Source of the DNA: Ziziphus jujuba
Lineage: Eukaryota; Streptophyta; Magnoliopsida; Rosales; Rhamnaceae
Length of the DNA: 64,000 nucleotides
NCBI RefSeq assembly: GCF_031755915.1
Contig: NC_083387.1
Span: 21,781,001-21,845,000 of the forward strand
Direction of reading: 5' to 3'
In this document: piece by piece, positions 32,921-44,123 of the stretch
How the letters are laid out: each line of letters starts with the position of its first letter
Numbering within the stretch: position 1 is the first letter of the stretch
Notes under the pieces: generated by a model
What the model saw: only the letters and a program-made list of their open reading frames with translations
Database searches by the model: none
Told to the model about the DNA's origin: nothing
Program-made: the position numbers and the translations under genes

Positions 32921-33255
32921 TTTTTTCCTTCCCTTGTGAATGATATGGTCTGCATTCACGAGGGGGTAGATGAAGAGTGTATCAAGGTACTAAAGAAGTG
33001 AGAGGAAGCAGTTCCAGAAGAAAAAGGGAAGGTAATAATAGTAGATGCTGTTATAGAAAACGATAACAAAATAGAAGATGGGCCAAGCGATGCGAGACTG
33101 AGGCTAGACATAGCCATGGTGGCTCATGCCAATACAGGCAGACAAAGGACATTGAAGGAATGGGAATATATTTTTCTGCAAGCAGGACTTAACAGACACT
33201 GAGAGACCCATTCATGTGTGTCATATATATGTTTTTGAGGCTTTTTCTTAAGTCT
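32314..33255 (+). pseudogene. Dead O-methyltransferase copy (copy 4)
   Basis: Closely similar to copy 3 from the middle of exon 1 to the stop region. The first ~85 codons are missing. In-frame continuity is lost at several indels (for example around AKWGRQSELCS). The SAM motif DVGGGNG is still readable at about 32654-32674. A deletion then removes the FDLPHV region. The intron donor is destroyed (ATGATTAG for ATGGTTAG) and the acceptor too (ATATGG for GTATAG). Exon 2 lost the catalytic His context (CIHEGV), has TGA for a Cys codon in KKC, and the KERT-type Glu is now Gln (GRQRT). It is non-functional. Confidence 0.88.
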
Positions 33256-34405
33256 AAACATCGGGTTGTGGATTTTAGCCAAAAAATAAAAAAGGGGTTG
33301 CGGAAAATCTTTTGGTTTTCAAATAAGTCTCTGATTGTATATCTACCATCCACATATAGTTATATATGTATATATAAATATAAAAGCCAAAACTGGTGGG
33401 GTTATTGAAGTAGTTTTTTTTTTTTTTTTTTTTTTAAATGTCTTTTTCTTTCTATATGTATTTAAATATATATATATATATATATATATAGTATTATCTA
33501 TTTGTTTTGTGAGGCTGAACTACACCAGATTAGACTCAACTATTTTAAAATTAGTTCAATAAAAATTTAAAACAATATAGTATAGTATTAAAATATTCAT
33601 CAAATTCATTTATCAAATGATACATATTAAAATATTATACATTAGCATATTCATATAATATAAATATAAAATAATAAATTTTTAAATTAATGAATGAATT
33701 AAAAAAATAAATCAATTAATTATTATTACATCATTTGATAAATAAATTTTTTAAGCATTTTAATAACTTTAATACTGTCTAATTTAAAATTATCAAATGC
33801 AAATCCAGTACAATCCAACATCCCAAATAGCTGTATGTTCTATAAGGAAAAAGTTGTATAGCTCAAAATGGTGATTTTCTACTGGTGAGCATCAATTACA
33901 GTTAAGCTTGTAGTACTGCTCCTATATGATTTACAGTAGGGATAAGGTTTTGTAGAGTTGTGATGATTAAAATTAGTGGGATCAATAGCGGTGATAGTGC
34001 ATACGTATTATACTTGCAATAATTGATTTTTTTTCTTTTTTTTTATGGATAGGAAAAAAGAAACAAAAGCAAGAACACAAATAACAACAAAGACAAAACT
34101 AGAAGAAAGAGCGAGGAATTGATAATTCTTTTATGAATAGCTAAGAAATGACAATTGATATATATATATATATATATGAGAAAATTGTTGACATTAGGCT
34201 TTTTTTACTTTAAACTCTGCATCACTCGCTCTTATATCTGTAAACCGTTAGATAACTCAAATACAAAATAAAAAGCCCTATAAACAATTTAAGAAAAGAT
34301 TCGAATAAAAATAGATTTCTTGCTCAAATGTTTTGTCGTACAATTATGTTCAGTACTTCTCCGTGGCTTATTGGGCTTTAAAATGTTTGGTCTTATACAA
34401 AAACA
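33256..34405. repeat. Duplicated 3' flank of the dead methyltransferase copy
   Basis: Matches the 3' flank of copy 3 (about 11540-12280) in order: TTTTCAAATAAGTCTCTGAT, GTTCTATAAGGAAAAAGTTG, TTAGTGGGATCAATA and TCAAATGTTTTGT with TTATTGGGCTT. Insertions enlarge it, including T-tracts near 33418, (TA)n at about 33467-33490 and an AT-rich block at 33560-33800. Confidence 0.65.
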
Positions 34406-36003
34406 AAGGAAATGCCGTCAGATTTTTTTTGTTTTTTTTTACAATTTGTGATAAGATTTTTTCTAATAGGACTATTTCAGATATTTTGGAAAGAAAGCTT
34501 GAAAAAATTTTATTTTAAATAAATAATGTTGGCTTCAGTCTTCCATTTATTTGGTGGTAAAGAACAAAGATTGAGGAAAGCTAAAAAAGAAAGGGGGTTG
34601 TGTAAAATATGGGCAATGGAAAAAGAAGGTTCTAAGGTTTGGATGATTCTATCAAAATATGCTAGCTGCACTGCAATTTATATACATTTATTTTAAAATT
34701 TGTTTTTACTAACTAAACTAATAATTTATATATATTTTATCTTTAATGACTTAAAATTACCATAATTTCCATTAATTAGGTTTTGTTCGGATGGCTGAAA
34801 TACAGAAGAGAAAAAATGAAAAATTGAGGGAAAAAAAATTAAAGTCAAAAAAATTAAAAATTTTCTCATGTTTGGTTCAGCAAATTGCAAGGGAAAAAAA
34901 ATTCATATGCAGTCTGTCACATGCATGAAAAGGAAGACATAGAGAGTTTTAAGGGAGAGAGAGAGTTACAGAAGAGATAGAGAGAAGAGAAGGTCACAGA
35001 GGAAAGAAATAAAAGAAAGAATAGAAAGAGTGAAGAGAGAGAATAGAGATTGTAAGAAAGAGTCATAGAGCTGTGAGGGAGAGAAGAGAGAGAGAAAAGA
35101 GAGCGAGAAGAGAAGAAGAAAGGGCTGGGCGACCACAACAGAGAGAGAGAGAGAGAGGAGGCAGAGAACAGATAGAGAGAGCGAAGAGAGAATATCTGGT
35201 GTGTCTCATAATTTTTATTTTTTATTTTTAAGGTTATTTAAAATATTTTATTTAAAGATATTGTTAAAATATTAAAAAATTATTAAAATTATAACAAAAC
35301 TAGCGAAATAATGTAGATGTCACTGCCTAGAGGGTTTGGTGATGTTAGAATGGCAGTTTTATTGTTTGGGATGTTTCATGGCTACGGTCTGATGTGAATA
35401 AAATTATCCACATGACATTAAATTAATTGATGAAGTACTGAATACTTAGTGCAACATGAGCACTAAAAAATTTTCCGCTTTTATTTGTTTGTTTTTATTC
35501 CATTTTTCTTAATCTTATGCACCAAAAAAATATTAAAAAAATCATGAAATGTAGAAAAGGAAAACAATATGCCAAATTTCGTTCTTTTAAGCCTACACAC
35601 AATTCCAATTGCCCTGTTTTGAGAACCTCAAAACGCAGGAAAGGGTTTGTGCACAGACCAAATTAAAACTTTAACATTTACTTTTTATTTTATTTTTTTG
35701 GGTATTTTGCAAACATTAAATAATTTAAATTGTCTTTGTATGCAAGGCCGTACCATTCTAAATTAAATTAGACAAATAAAGAAAATATATTAATAAAAAT
35801 AATAAAAATTACACCAACTAAATCTAACAAAATCAAAACAACTATATTTATAACTATATTTATTTTTTTTAAAAAAACAATCAAATTAAAAAATTTTAAA
35901 TACCTTCAATTAAAAGAGAAATGATGGATTGTGAAATAAAAACAATTTTTTAGAGAAATGAATAAATATAAAAGAAACTAAAATTGAGGAGCAAATGTAT
36001 TGA
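34406..36003. other. Spacer with purine-rich block
   Basis: No gene. The segment 34920-35200 is almost pure GA-rich sequence (GAGAGAGA runs), and 35570-35680 resembles 27650-27790. Confidence 0.45.
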
Positions 36004-36011
36004 CTGATGGC

Positions 36012-37054
36012 CAGGGAAGCAAAAATCGTCGAGACGGTGGAAATATCGGCGACAATTTCCGTTATCGACCCCGTTCGACACCAACAGGGAGGGAAGAAAT
36101 TTCTTGCACGCGTGTCGTCGATTTATCGCCGGAATCGATGGAAGTCGACGGAATCGTCCATTGTCGGTGAAGATCTCGGGTTTTTGGTGGATAAAATGGA
36201 AAGATCGGCCGGTTATCGATGAGAGAAGGTGGAAATTTCTGGGATATGTCGGCCTTGGGTGTGTTTGTGTTGATTTGTGTGTGTGTTTTTGGTTTATGGT
36301 AATCGGCCGGAGAAGAACTAAAGGGGGAAGAGATGGGAGGATACACAGAGAGGAGAGGAGAGAAGAGAAGAGAAGAGAAGGGAGAGGGCTGAAATTGGGA
36401 ATTTTGTGTTTTTTTTTTTTTTTTTATTGGTTGTTAACTGATGTGCAGAGAAGAGAGGGAGGAAGAAGACGAAGGGAAAAGAGGAAGAAGAAGAAAGGAT
36501 ATTCCACGTGGGGGGAAGGAAAGAGAAAGAAAAAAAGAAAGAAATTTTTCTTCCACGTGGGGGGAAGGAAAGAGAGAGAAAAAAAGAAAAAAATAAATAA
36601 AATAGGATAATATTTTATAATAAAATTATAATATGATAATATTATATTATATAAAAGATAATACATGATTTTTTTATATGGAGTATTTTAATACATATCT
36701 TCTTATTTTTTTATTTTAGTGTTCAATTTAATTTAATTTATTTTTTTTAATAAATTTAATTTTATCTATTTAAAAATAAATAAATAACATTGTTATATAA
36801 TATATAAGATTTTAGTATATATGTTTAATTGGATGAGTATTTTATTATATTTTATTATTAATGTACTCTACTTATTGAATTTTTATATTATTTTATTATA
36901 TTAATTATTTTATATCTCAAAATTTGTATTTTAAATTAAAAATTTACAGTTTCCGTAACCTTATCGATATTTCCATCGATATCGATTTTTGTATTGATAT
37001 TTCTGTAAATTCATACCTTCGATATTTTTATCGACATCGATATTTTCTTCACTG
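36012..37054. mobile_element. hAT-like non-autonomous transposon
   Basis: The 8-bp sequence CTGATGGC is present directly on both sides (36004-36011 and 37055-37062), the hAT target length. The inner ends are imperfect inverted repeats: CAGGGAAGCAAAAATCGTCG on the left and, read inward, CAGTGAAGAAAATATCGATG on the right, and CAG-starting termini are usual for hAT. Subterminal ATCG/ATCGATAT-type motifs repeat near both ends. No transposase is present. The interior includes a GC-richer ~200-bp block and a purine-rich GAAGAGAAG tract (36340-36600) with AT-rich sequence beyond it. Confidence 0.7.
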
Positions 37055-37062
37055 CTGATGGC

Positions 37063-39312
37063 AAGCGTTAATGCCGCCGGGTGAAAACTCTCATCGCCGT
37101 GCATTTATTGTAATTTTTTTGTTAAGTGCCAAATCTACCCCTACGCAATTAAAAAAAGTAATTCGTGTTCTTATTTCGGTCACTACACTATGTTCCTTTT
37201 GATTTCATCTCCCACTCCACTACCAAAGTTGCCCTTTTATGCAATATTAATTGCTTTTTGCTTTATTACCCCCCCAAAAAAAAAAATTAAATAAATAATT
37301 GCCCTTTTGCTTCTTCACCCAATTTTTTTGGCGCAGCTTTGCTTCTTTCTTCAGTTTCTTGTTTTATTAATTTTAAATATTATAGTGTAGAAGTAATTTT
37401 TTTTTTAACATGTTTATGCCCTAATGAATTTCAATTTTGTATTTGGCAGGTTTAATGTTGAGTGAATTTCAATCTTGAGTTATTGGAATTTCCTGAAGAG
37501 ATGAATTTGTAAAGTTAGTCTTTATGTTGGCTGAATTTGTATGAATATTAAGGTAAACAAATTGACTTTTTAATAATTTTAAACTTTTTAAATATATTCT
37601 CTAATATTTTCATTTATATTCTTTTGCAGGTGAAGAAAAATTTACTTTTGCTCTGTTCATTTATTTTTAGACAATACTTTGCTATCTTTGGAATACTATT
37701 TTATCTTTTAATGTTGATCGAGTGGCAAGATACTTGTAAAATTTGCTGTTTCTGATATATTTTGTTATCGGAATGAAAAATATTTCTAATCATAATCATG
37801 GCTGGCATTTTTTAACAATTAAAGATTATCTGATAAAAAAAAATATTCATTATCTTTTTGGTACATTATCCATTAATATTTGTAATTACATTGCATTGGA
37901 TTAATTTTTATCAAGCATTATATATCCATATATCATTAATTATATATTTATTAATTGTATATAGCAAACATGATCTAAAAAATAATACTTGATTTATTAA
38001 AATATTCACTAAATTTATTGACCAAATAACATAATAGATGATATAGCAATATTGAAGAGCTCACATAATGAATATTTAAGTTATTTAATAAATAAATTTG
38101 GTAAATATTTTGGTACATATTATTGAAATCATAATTATGGTTAGCATTTTAAAAAAATTAAAGATTATCTAATAAAAAGAATTCAAGATTATCTTTTTGG
38201 CACATTGTCCATCAATATTTGTGATTAAATTATGTTGATTAATGTTTGTCACTTATTTTGGGCATTATATATCCACGTATCATTAATTTTATATTAGTAA
38301 TCATTAAAATGAAGATTTCTTTTTTAAAAATAAAAACTTTTATTTCTTAAACAAAGAAAATAACATCATTCTGGATAGCAAATCACTTATTTTGGTGAAT
38401 ATTAATCACTTATTCTGGATATCATCATACTCAACTAAATAAAGAGTTTACTAATTAGAATTATTTAGAAAAAAATGTTTTTTTTTTGCTTAAAATAATT
38501 ATGATTTGTTTGGCAAGATAAAACTATCTGTTGTTTTGTGGCATAAGTTTAATCCACAAGAAAGTCGAATAAAAAAGTTTTATTTTATTAAAATAATGCA
38601 TGGATGAAGTTAAAAGAATTGGCAAAGGAGGCAATATGGAAAATTAAAAGAACCCCTTTTTATTTTTCTTATATCAAAAGATAAAATTGGTAATTAATAA
38701 AAAAAAAAATGGCATTAAATGCCCGTGGATGGAACCTTTCTTTCTGTGGCATTATCCCCTTACTGGTTGGAAAATTGAGGGGTTCCCTTCTTTATCATAG
38801 CGTCTTTATATTTATAGTGAAGCCAATTTAATGGCTTTTCGGTTTTATCAATTTCAAATTTGAATTCAAACTATAGTTATAAATAATCATTTATAATCTT
38901 CAATTTTCATAAATATTGATTTATCCTAAAAATAAAAATTTTAACCTTATTCAAGCTCTAAAATTATTTCAAAAATTAAAAATTTAGCAATATACAAGCT
39001 CATTCAAATTCTACATTAATGCCTCAAAAATTCTCTTTAATGTCTAATTTTATTATTATCAAAATAAATAATAATAAAATTATTATAAAAAATATGTTGT
39101 GTAAACATTGTCCTCGCTTTATATTTTGTTTCAAAACAAAGATACAGAGCAAAATTTATAACTATTTTTATGTAATATTATTGTTATATTTATTTATTTA
39201 TTATTACTATTTTTATATTTTTTACTTTTAGTGGCTTAGGTTAGCCACTATCTTGATGATGTTGGCTTCAAAGTCTTTTCCACTGAATCTTTCGTCCTAA
39301 AGAAAATCTAGC

Positions 39313-39361
<49 letters not shown>

Positions 39362-39465
39362 GGGATTTTGGCTTTTATATACAAGTTGTTGCCCCAGTCC
39401 AGAAGTTCAGATTTAAATCTAGTATGTGGAGGAACATGAGATTGAACCAGTTGTATTATACATTG
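37063..39465. other. AT-rich spacer
   Basis: No gene supported. A weak direct repeat pairs 37780-37920 with 38120-38290 (shared ATTAAAGATTATCT, CATTATATATCCA). A (TA)n lies at 39318-39345, followed by T17. Confidence 0.45.
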
Positions 39466-40528
39466 CCACTAGCAGAACAAAACAAGGATCTTGGTCCTTA
39501 AAAAGTCTTATTCTCCTATTTTCTCTTAATTTCATATTTTATTTTATCAATTACAAAGATCACCAAATTCAATGGCTATATCTTCCTAACTTTTCCAACA
39601 TTCCCCCTTCATTTGATTTGATTTGAATTGGGTGTATAAAATTTTAAAGTCTAATATCATGATTGATATCATGTTAATATATCATTCTTCCAAAAAGTTT
39701 AGGGAGTGAATTTAATATATATCAAGATATGCCAACAGTTTGTTTTTCCTTTTTTTTTTTTCCCTATTTTTTTGTCTTTAATTTATTATTCAATTGTGAG
39801 AAGACGCTGGATCATTTTCTCTTCAATATTTCCAGCCTCAAAGTCCAATCATGCTTACCAAAATTATTGTGGGTTTGACGTGCTTTAATTGAATTTCATA
39901 CTACTTTGCAAATGAATAAGATAACCGGTTGTTGCATCTTGAATATACTACTATACTAGCAACTCCTTCGGCCGCCTAATGGAGATAACTCAAATCAATC
40001 CAAATTGACTAATTTAGATTGTATGGCTGTCAATCAATTATGTGGCTGAAATCATATGGCCTGCTTAAGTTATTATTGGATTCTAATTACTTCTACGGAC
40101 AGCCTCAAAATATATTTTTGTGTTTCTTCCAAACAAATTGGGCACCAAATTGAACAGTGTAAACGAAAACAGGTAACAAGCTAAACGAGGAAATTTAATG
40201 GTTGTCTATCTTTGCAATTGAAAAGGACATAGAATACAGTTGTAAATGAAAACAGGTAGCAAATTAAACGAGGAAATTTGTTACTTGTCTGTTTTTGCGA
40301 TTGAAAAGGACAAAAAGTAGGCTAATTCTGTTTTCGGAGACCTCAATCTTGATATCCTTCCTTCTTGTTTTTTTTTTTTTTTTGACCTTGTAAATCTTGA
40401 GAAGGGCCGTGCGGCCAGCTCTTGATTTCTTGGTAAGCTGTTGCTTACCTTTTTGGCTTATAAAACTCATTTCTTTAGCCCCAACAATAATATCAAAAGA
40501 ACAGGTGAAAAGAAAGAGAAAGTTGAAA
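39466..40528. repeat. Segmental duplication, copy B (partner 31405-32000)
   Basis: Carries the same ordered blocks as copy A before the U4 promoter. Inside this copy an ~85-bp piece is itself tandemly repeated (AAACGAGGAAATTT... at about 40184 and 40267). Confidence 0.6.
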
Positions 40529-40580
40529 GTCCCACATCGATACATTTAACAAAGGCCGAGTTGCATCACCATGTATAAAA
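40529..40580 (+). promoter_or_regulatory. snRNA promoter (USE and TATA) of U4 copy 2
   Basis: A perfect USE, GTCCCACATCG (40529-40539), and TATAAAA (40574-40580) are 34 bp apart, the Pol II-type spacing of plant U snRNA genes. The RNA start lies 27 bp beyond. Confidence 0.88.
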
Positions 40581-40606
40581 TTAAAGCTAATATCCCAATT
40601 TAAACT

Positions 40607-40763
40607 ATCTTTGCGCTTGGGGCAATGACGCAGCTAATGAGGTTCTAACCGAGGCGCGTCTATTGCTGGTTGAAAACTATTTCCAAACCCCCTCTTTGGC
40701 CTGGGTTAAGCCCAGGCCATTGAGAATTTCTGGAAGGGTTCCCTTCGGGGTAAAGCCCTACAA
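40607..40763 (+). ncRNA. U4 spliceosomal snRNA
   Basis: Begins ATCTTTGCGCTTGGGGCAAT and includes ACGCAGCTAATGAGGTTCTA, GGCGCGTCTATTGCTGGTTG and AAAACTATTTCCAAACCCCC, which match plant U4 as remembered. The central hairpin GGCCTGGG-TTAA-GCCCAGGCC (about 40698-40718) is perfectly paired. The Sm-like site AATTTCTGG and 3' stem follow, then CAATCCTCAGTCTTAA, close to the plant snRNA 3'-end box. Length ~155 nt is normal. With an intact promoter this is the likely functional copy. It acts in the nucleus, pairing with U6 before spliceosome activation. Confidence 0.92.
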
Positions 40764-40790
40764 TCCTCAGTCTTAAATTTGTTTTATTAT

Positions 40791-42100
40791 TAATTGTAGG
40801 ATTTCTGTTCAAGGTTAATTTGATCATATATTGATTGAGAAAAGGAATGTGGGAGGCCAAAAAATAGATACCAGTAGTAGCACATATTGAAATGAGATGT
40901 TGCTAGGTAACATTTTTTTCGCTTTTTTATTTTTGGTTTTTTTTACTTAATTGTTTTGTAATTTATTCACTTTAAATACATTTTTGTTAGTATTAGTTAG
41001 TGGTTTTGTAGGGCAATTCAAATATTATGGAAAAAAATTCAAGGCATATATACATGTATTTTGTTTATGGCTTTATTTTACTGAAATTAATTACTTACGT
41101 CTTTATCTTTGTAACATGTAAGAACTGTGAATGGAAAGAAAGACTGCATTAATCATATATATATGTATATGGCCACATATTGGTATTCAGAGTTCGAGTA
41201 ATTAAAGCAAGAGCTAGAACGTTAAATTAAGAATTTTCAGTCTCATATGTTATCTCTATTGGAATATTTATGCTGATTATGTGATTCACTTGTTCAATTT
41301 TTATTATCCAACAATGGGATTTGACAATTTATTTAATGGTTTTTACAGTAAAGTTCTTTGAAATTGCTGTCTAGTAAATTGCCCAGAACTTGTATAAACT
41401 CAATCTGAAACCCAAAGGTTAATGGCTAATTTTCATATTATAAATTGTTATAATATAAAATTTTGTACTTTTATAAATTATACGGAGACGGTTTGCATAT
41501 GCATCTAATATTTGTTTCAAGGGACTAGTATCTTTAGCTTATAGGCCCATTTTATAAAGTAAAAAAAGCTTTATTAGCCTGATTAACCACTTTAAATGAT
41601 TAATATAATTCAATTTGAAAAGTTCAAACCATATCAATCGATTAGTTGGTTGGATTGGATGTTGAGATCAATTTGGATTGGACTCAAATTTTTTAAAGTA
41701 CAAATGAATCAATTTAGTTGTTGTCTAAGAAAGTCATTTTCAAACTCATGAGCGAGCAAGCCTGGCTTAAATTGCATATAACAAAGTTTTGGGGTTTGGT
41801 TAGGTTTATTTAAACTTCCGATATTTATGTAAATTATTCGAGTAATGTAGTCCCACATCACAAAGCTGAAACGTTTCTAGTATTACAATTACCAATAAAA
41901 GAAAGAATAAAAAAAACAAAGCAATGTACCTGCTTGCCTTTGAGTCTAAGTTTCAAAGTTTATTGCTGATATAGATTTTTATATATTTTGATATTTAAAA
42001 TATGAATTATTTTATTTAATTAATAGTATTATAATAATAAAAAATACTAATATAATAGCAAAATGTCTTTATATACCTAAGCTTCGTATATATAAGCTGA
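40791..42100. other. Spacer with an orphan snRNA-promoter-like pair
   Basis: No gene. GTCCCACATCA (41850-41860) followed after 33 bp by AATAAAA (41894-41900) resembles a Pol II snRNA promoter, but no snRNA is recognisable downstream. The rest is AT-rich. Confidence 0.35.
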
Positions 42101-42115
42101 AGCTCGTATGTATAC

Positions 42116-43350
42116 CTCTTCGACCGAGCTTCGGTGGAATGCATCAAGCAAATGTTTTGGGTTAAGAGTAACCAAGAGGATAAACTTTTTTGGACCAAAA
42201 CGAAGATGGGAATCTTCAGTGTGAAGTCAGCACATAGAAGGACACCTGACGGTGCAAAAGTGGTGGAAGTCATTATGGGAAAGCCATATCCATGAAAGAA
42301 CAAAATTTTTTCTGTGGAAACTAGCTAATGTGGGAATCCCAATAGTATCAAATCTAAAAGCTAGAGGAATTGATGTGGACAATAAGGAGTGTAGCCATGG
42401 ATGTAACAGCACAGAAAACGAAATCCATGTTTTCTTCCATTATGAAGTGGCAAAGAGAGTATGGTTTGCCAATCAGTGGGGCACAAGATCGGCTGAAGTG
42501 AGTTTCAATGACCTATTATCCTTTTTTAATTGTCTAACCAATCCAACAGAAGTGCTACCAGTTCATGAGGAAGATGTACTTTGAAGAAGCTGTCATGAAT
42601 ATGGATCAGTCCCCTCATGTGATAAGCAACAGATTTAAGGAACTGATGGAAGCTTGCAACCGTGAAAAAAGAGTGAGAAAAGGGCTAGTGGCACGAAATG
42701 CGCAAAACAATATTCGCTGGAGAAGACCACCAAGAGGGGAAATAAAATTAAACTCAGACGCAGCTGTGAGAAGAAATGGAAGTTTTCTGACAGTAATAGC
42801 TCGGGACAGTAGAGGAAAGGTGTTGTCAATTCACACATTCAAGTCAGAAACTTCAATTCCTGAAGTAGCCGAGCTGGAAGCAATCGGCAAAGGTTTGAAG
42901 GTGGCTCACAGTCTTGGAGGGACAAAGGTGATCATGGAGTCAGATGCTCTTGCTGTAGTTGAAGCACTAAACAAGAAAGATACATAGTTTTGGAGGGACA
43001 AAGGTGATCATGGAGTCAGATGCTCTTGCTGTAGTTGAAGTGCTAAACAAGAAAGATAAGAAGAGCCTTCACTAGGCTTCCGATTTCTATTTCAACGAAA
43101 CATTGCAACTTAGTGTAAATTTTCTTAGTGTTAAGTTTGTTTGGGCCCCTAGGTTAAGTAATAGATTAGCCCATAGTATTTGTCAATGGCCAGCAGCTCA
43201 CTTTGTTGTAGGTCCAGTAGATCCAAGCTGGTTGCCATCAATTTGTATTGAATATATGACCCTGAGAAAGTCTTCTGAGTCAAGGCTGCTGTATGATCTT
43301 TTTTTTTTTTTTTTTTGGTTTCAATGGATTCCCAGTTCAAGCCCAAAAAA
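42116..43350 (+). mobile_element. 5'-truncated LINE (non-LTR retrotransposon) with target duplication
   Basis: Flanked by AGCTCGTATGTATAC (42101-42115) and AGCTCGTATATATAC (43351-43365), 15 bp with one mismatch, and ending in a short A run. The sequence encodes the C-terminal end of a LINE ORF2: a zf-RVT region (WKSLWESHIHERTKFFLWKL, then C.H..N.TENEIHVFFHYE...VW) and a plant-LINE RNase H-like region (IKLNSDAAVRRNGSFLTVIA, ELEAIGKGLKVAHSLGG, VIMESDALAVVEAL). The tail HSICQWPAAHFVVGPVDPSW fits the usual end. Stops and frameshifts separate the pieces. The endonuclease and reverse transcriptase are missing, so it is inactive. Confidence 0.8.
42913..43060 (+). repeat. ~73-bp tandem duplication inside the LINE RNase H region
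   Basis: The block from TTGGAGGGACAAAGGTGATC to AACAAGAAAGATA occurs twice in a row, differing by a few bases (GAAGCA/GAAGTG). The second copy follows an in-frame TAG. Confidence 0.85.
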
Positions 43351-43549
43351 AGCTCGTATATATACACTTAAGCCCAACTTGAGGCTCTGTCTATGTGTCT
43401 TAATGTCTTGGTACACTTTATTCATTTAAGAACCTTGGTTTTAACCCCTCCTTTGTAAGCTTGGGTTTGGCCCCCTAATGTGCTTAATGCCGTTTAAATT
43501 TACCAAAAAATAAAAAAATAAAAAAACAAACAAACAGACAAACCGTGTT

Positions 43550-43976
43550 ACGAAGCACTTTTGGGTAAAGGTGTATTTCATTTTCATGGGTCGCATAGAA
43601 GGAAATAGAAGGAAATAGGAGGGTAGAAGAATTAATAATGAAATTGAAAGAAATAACATAGATGAATTGTAGTGGGAGAGAGAAGATTAAAATCGTACCG
43701 TTGTAACCAATGCGAAGTCATAAAATCCATAGTCAATAAAAACGGAGCCCTTCAAGTCCAAAAAACAACAAAGCACTAATGGGTAAACGTGTATTTCACT
43801 TCCATGGGTCCCATAGAAGGGAATAGGAGAGTGGAAGAAGTAATAGTGAAATTGAAAGAAATAACATAGGTGAATTGTAGTGGGAAAGAGGATATTTAAA
43901 TCGTATCCTAGTAACCAATGCGATGTCATAAAATCCATAATCAATAAAAATAAAGCCCTTCAAATCCAAAACACAT
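43550..43976. repeat. ~219-bp tandem duplication upstream of the GGPPS gene
   Basis: Copies at about 43550-43768 and 43769-43976 share GAAATTGAAAGAAATAACAT, GTAACCAATGCGA.GTCATA and AGCCCTTCAA.TCCAAAA. The second copy ends ~150 bp before the GGPPS start codon, so promoter elements may be duplicated. Confidence 0.85.
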
Positions 43977-44123
43977 CAAAATCATCTTATCTCTTTCTTC
44001 ACACGTCCTCCTTTTTCCTTTCTTAGCCCAAAATTTATTAACTCAAAAACATCTTCCACCATTAAAGACCTCCACTGAGCTCAGCAGCACAGACCCACAA
44101 CGACAAAATACTCAAATAAAACA

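Noticed and set aside
36007..36610. Plus-strand ORFs within the hAT-like element as host genes
   Set aside because: They overlap in different frames, lie in purine-rich repeats and end at transposon boundaries; no domain seen.
41918..41945. Possible U1 snRNA 5' end (TGTACCTG)
   Set aside because: Only about seven bases match the U1 5' end and nothing beyond it resembles U1.
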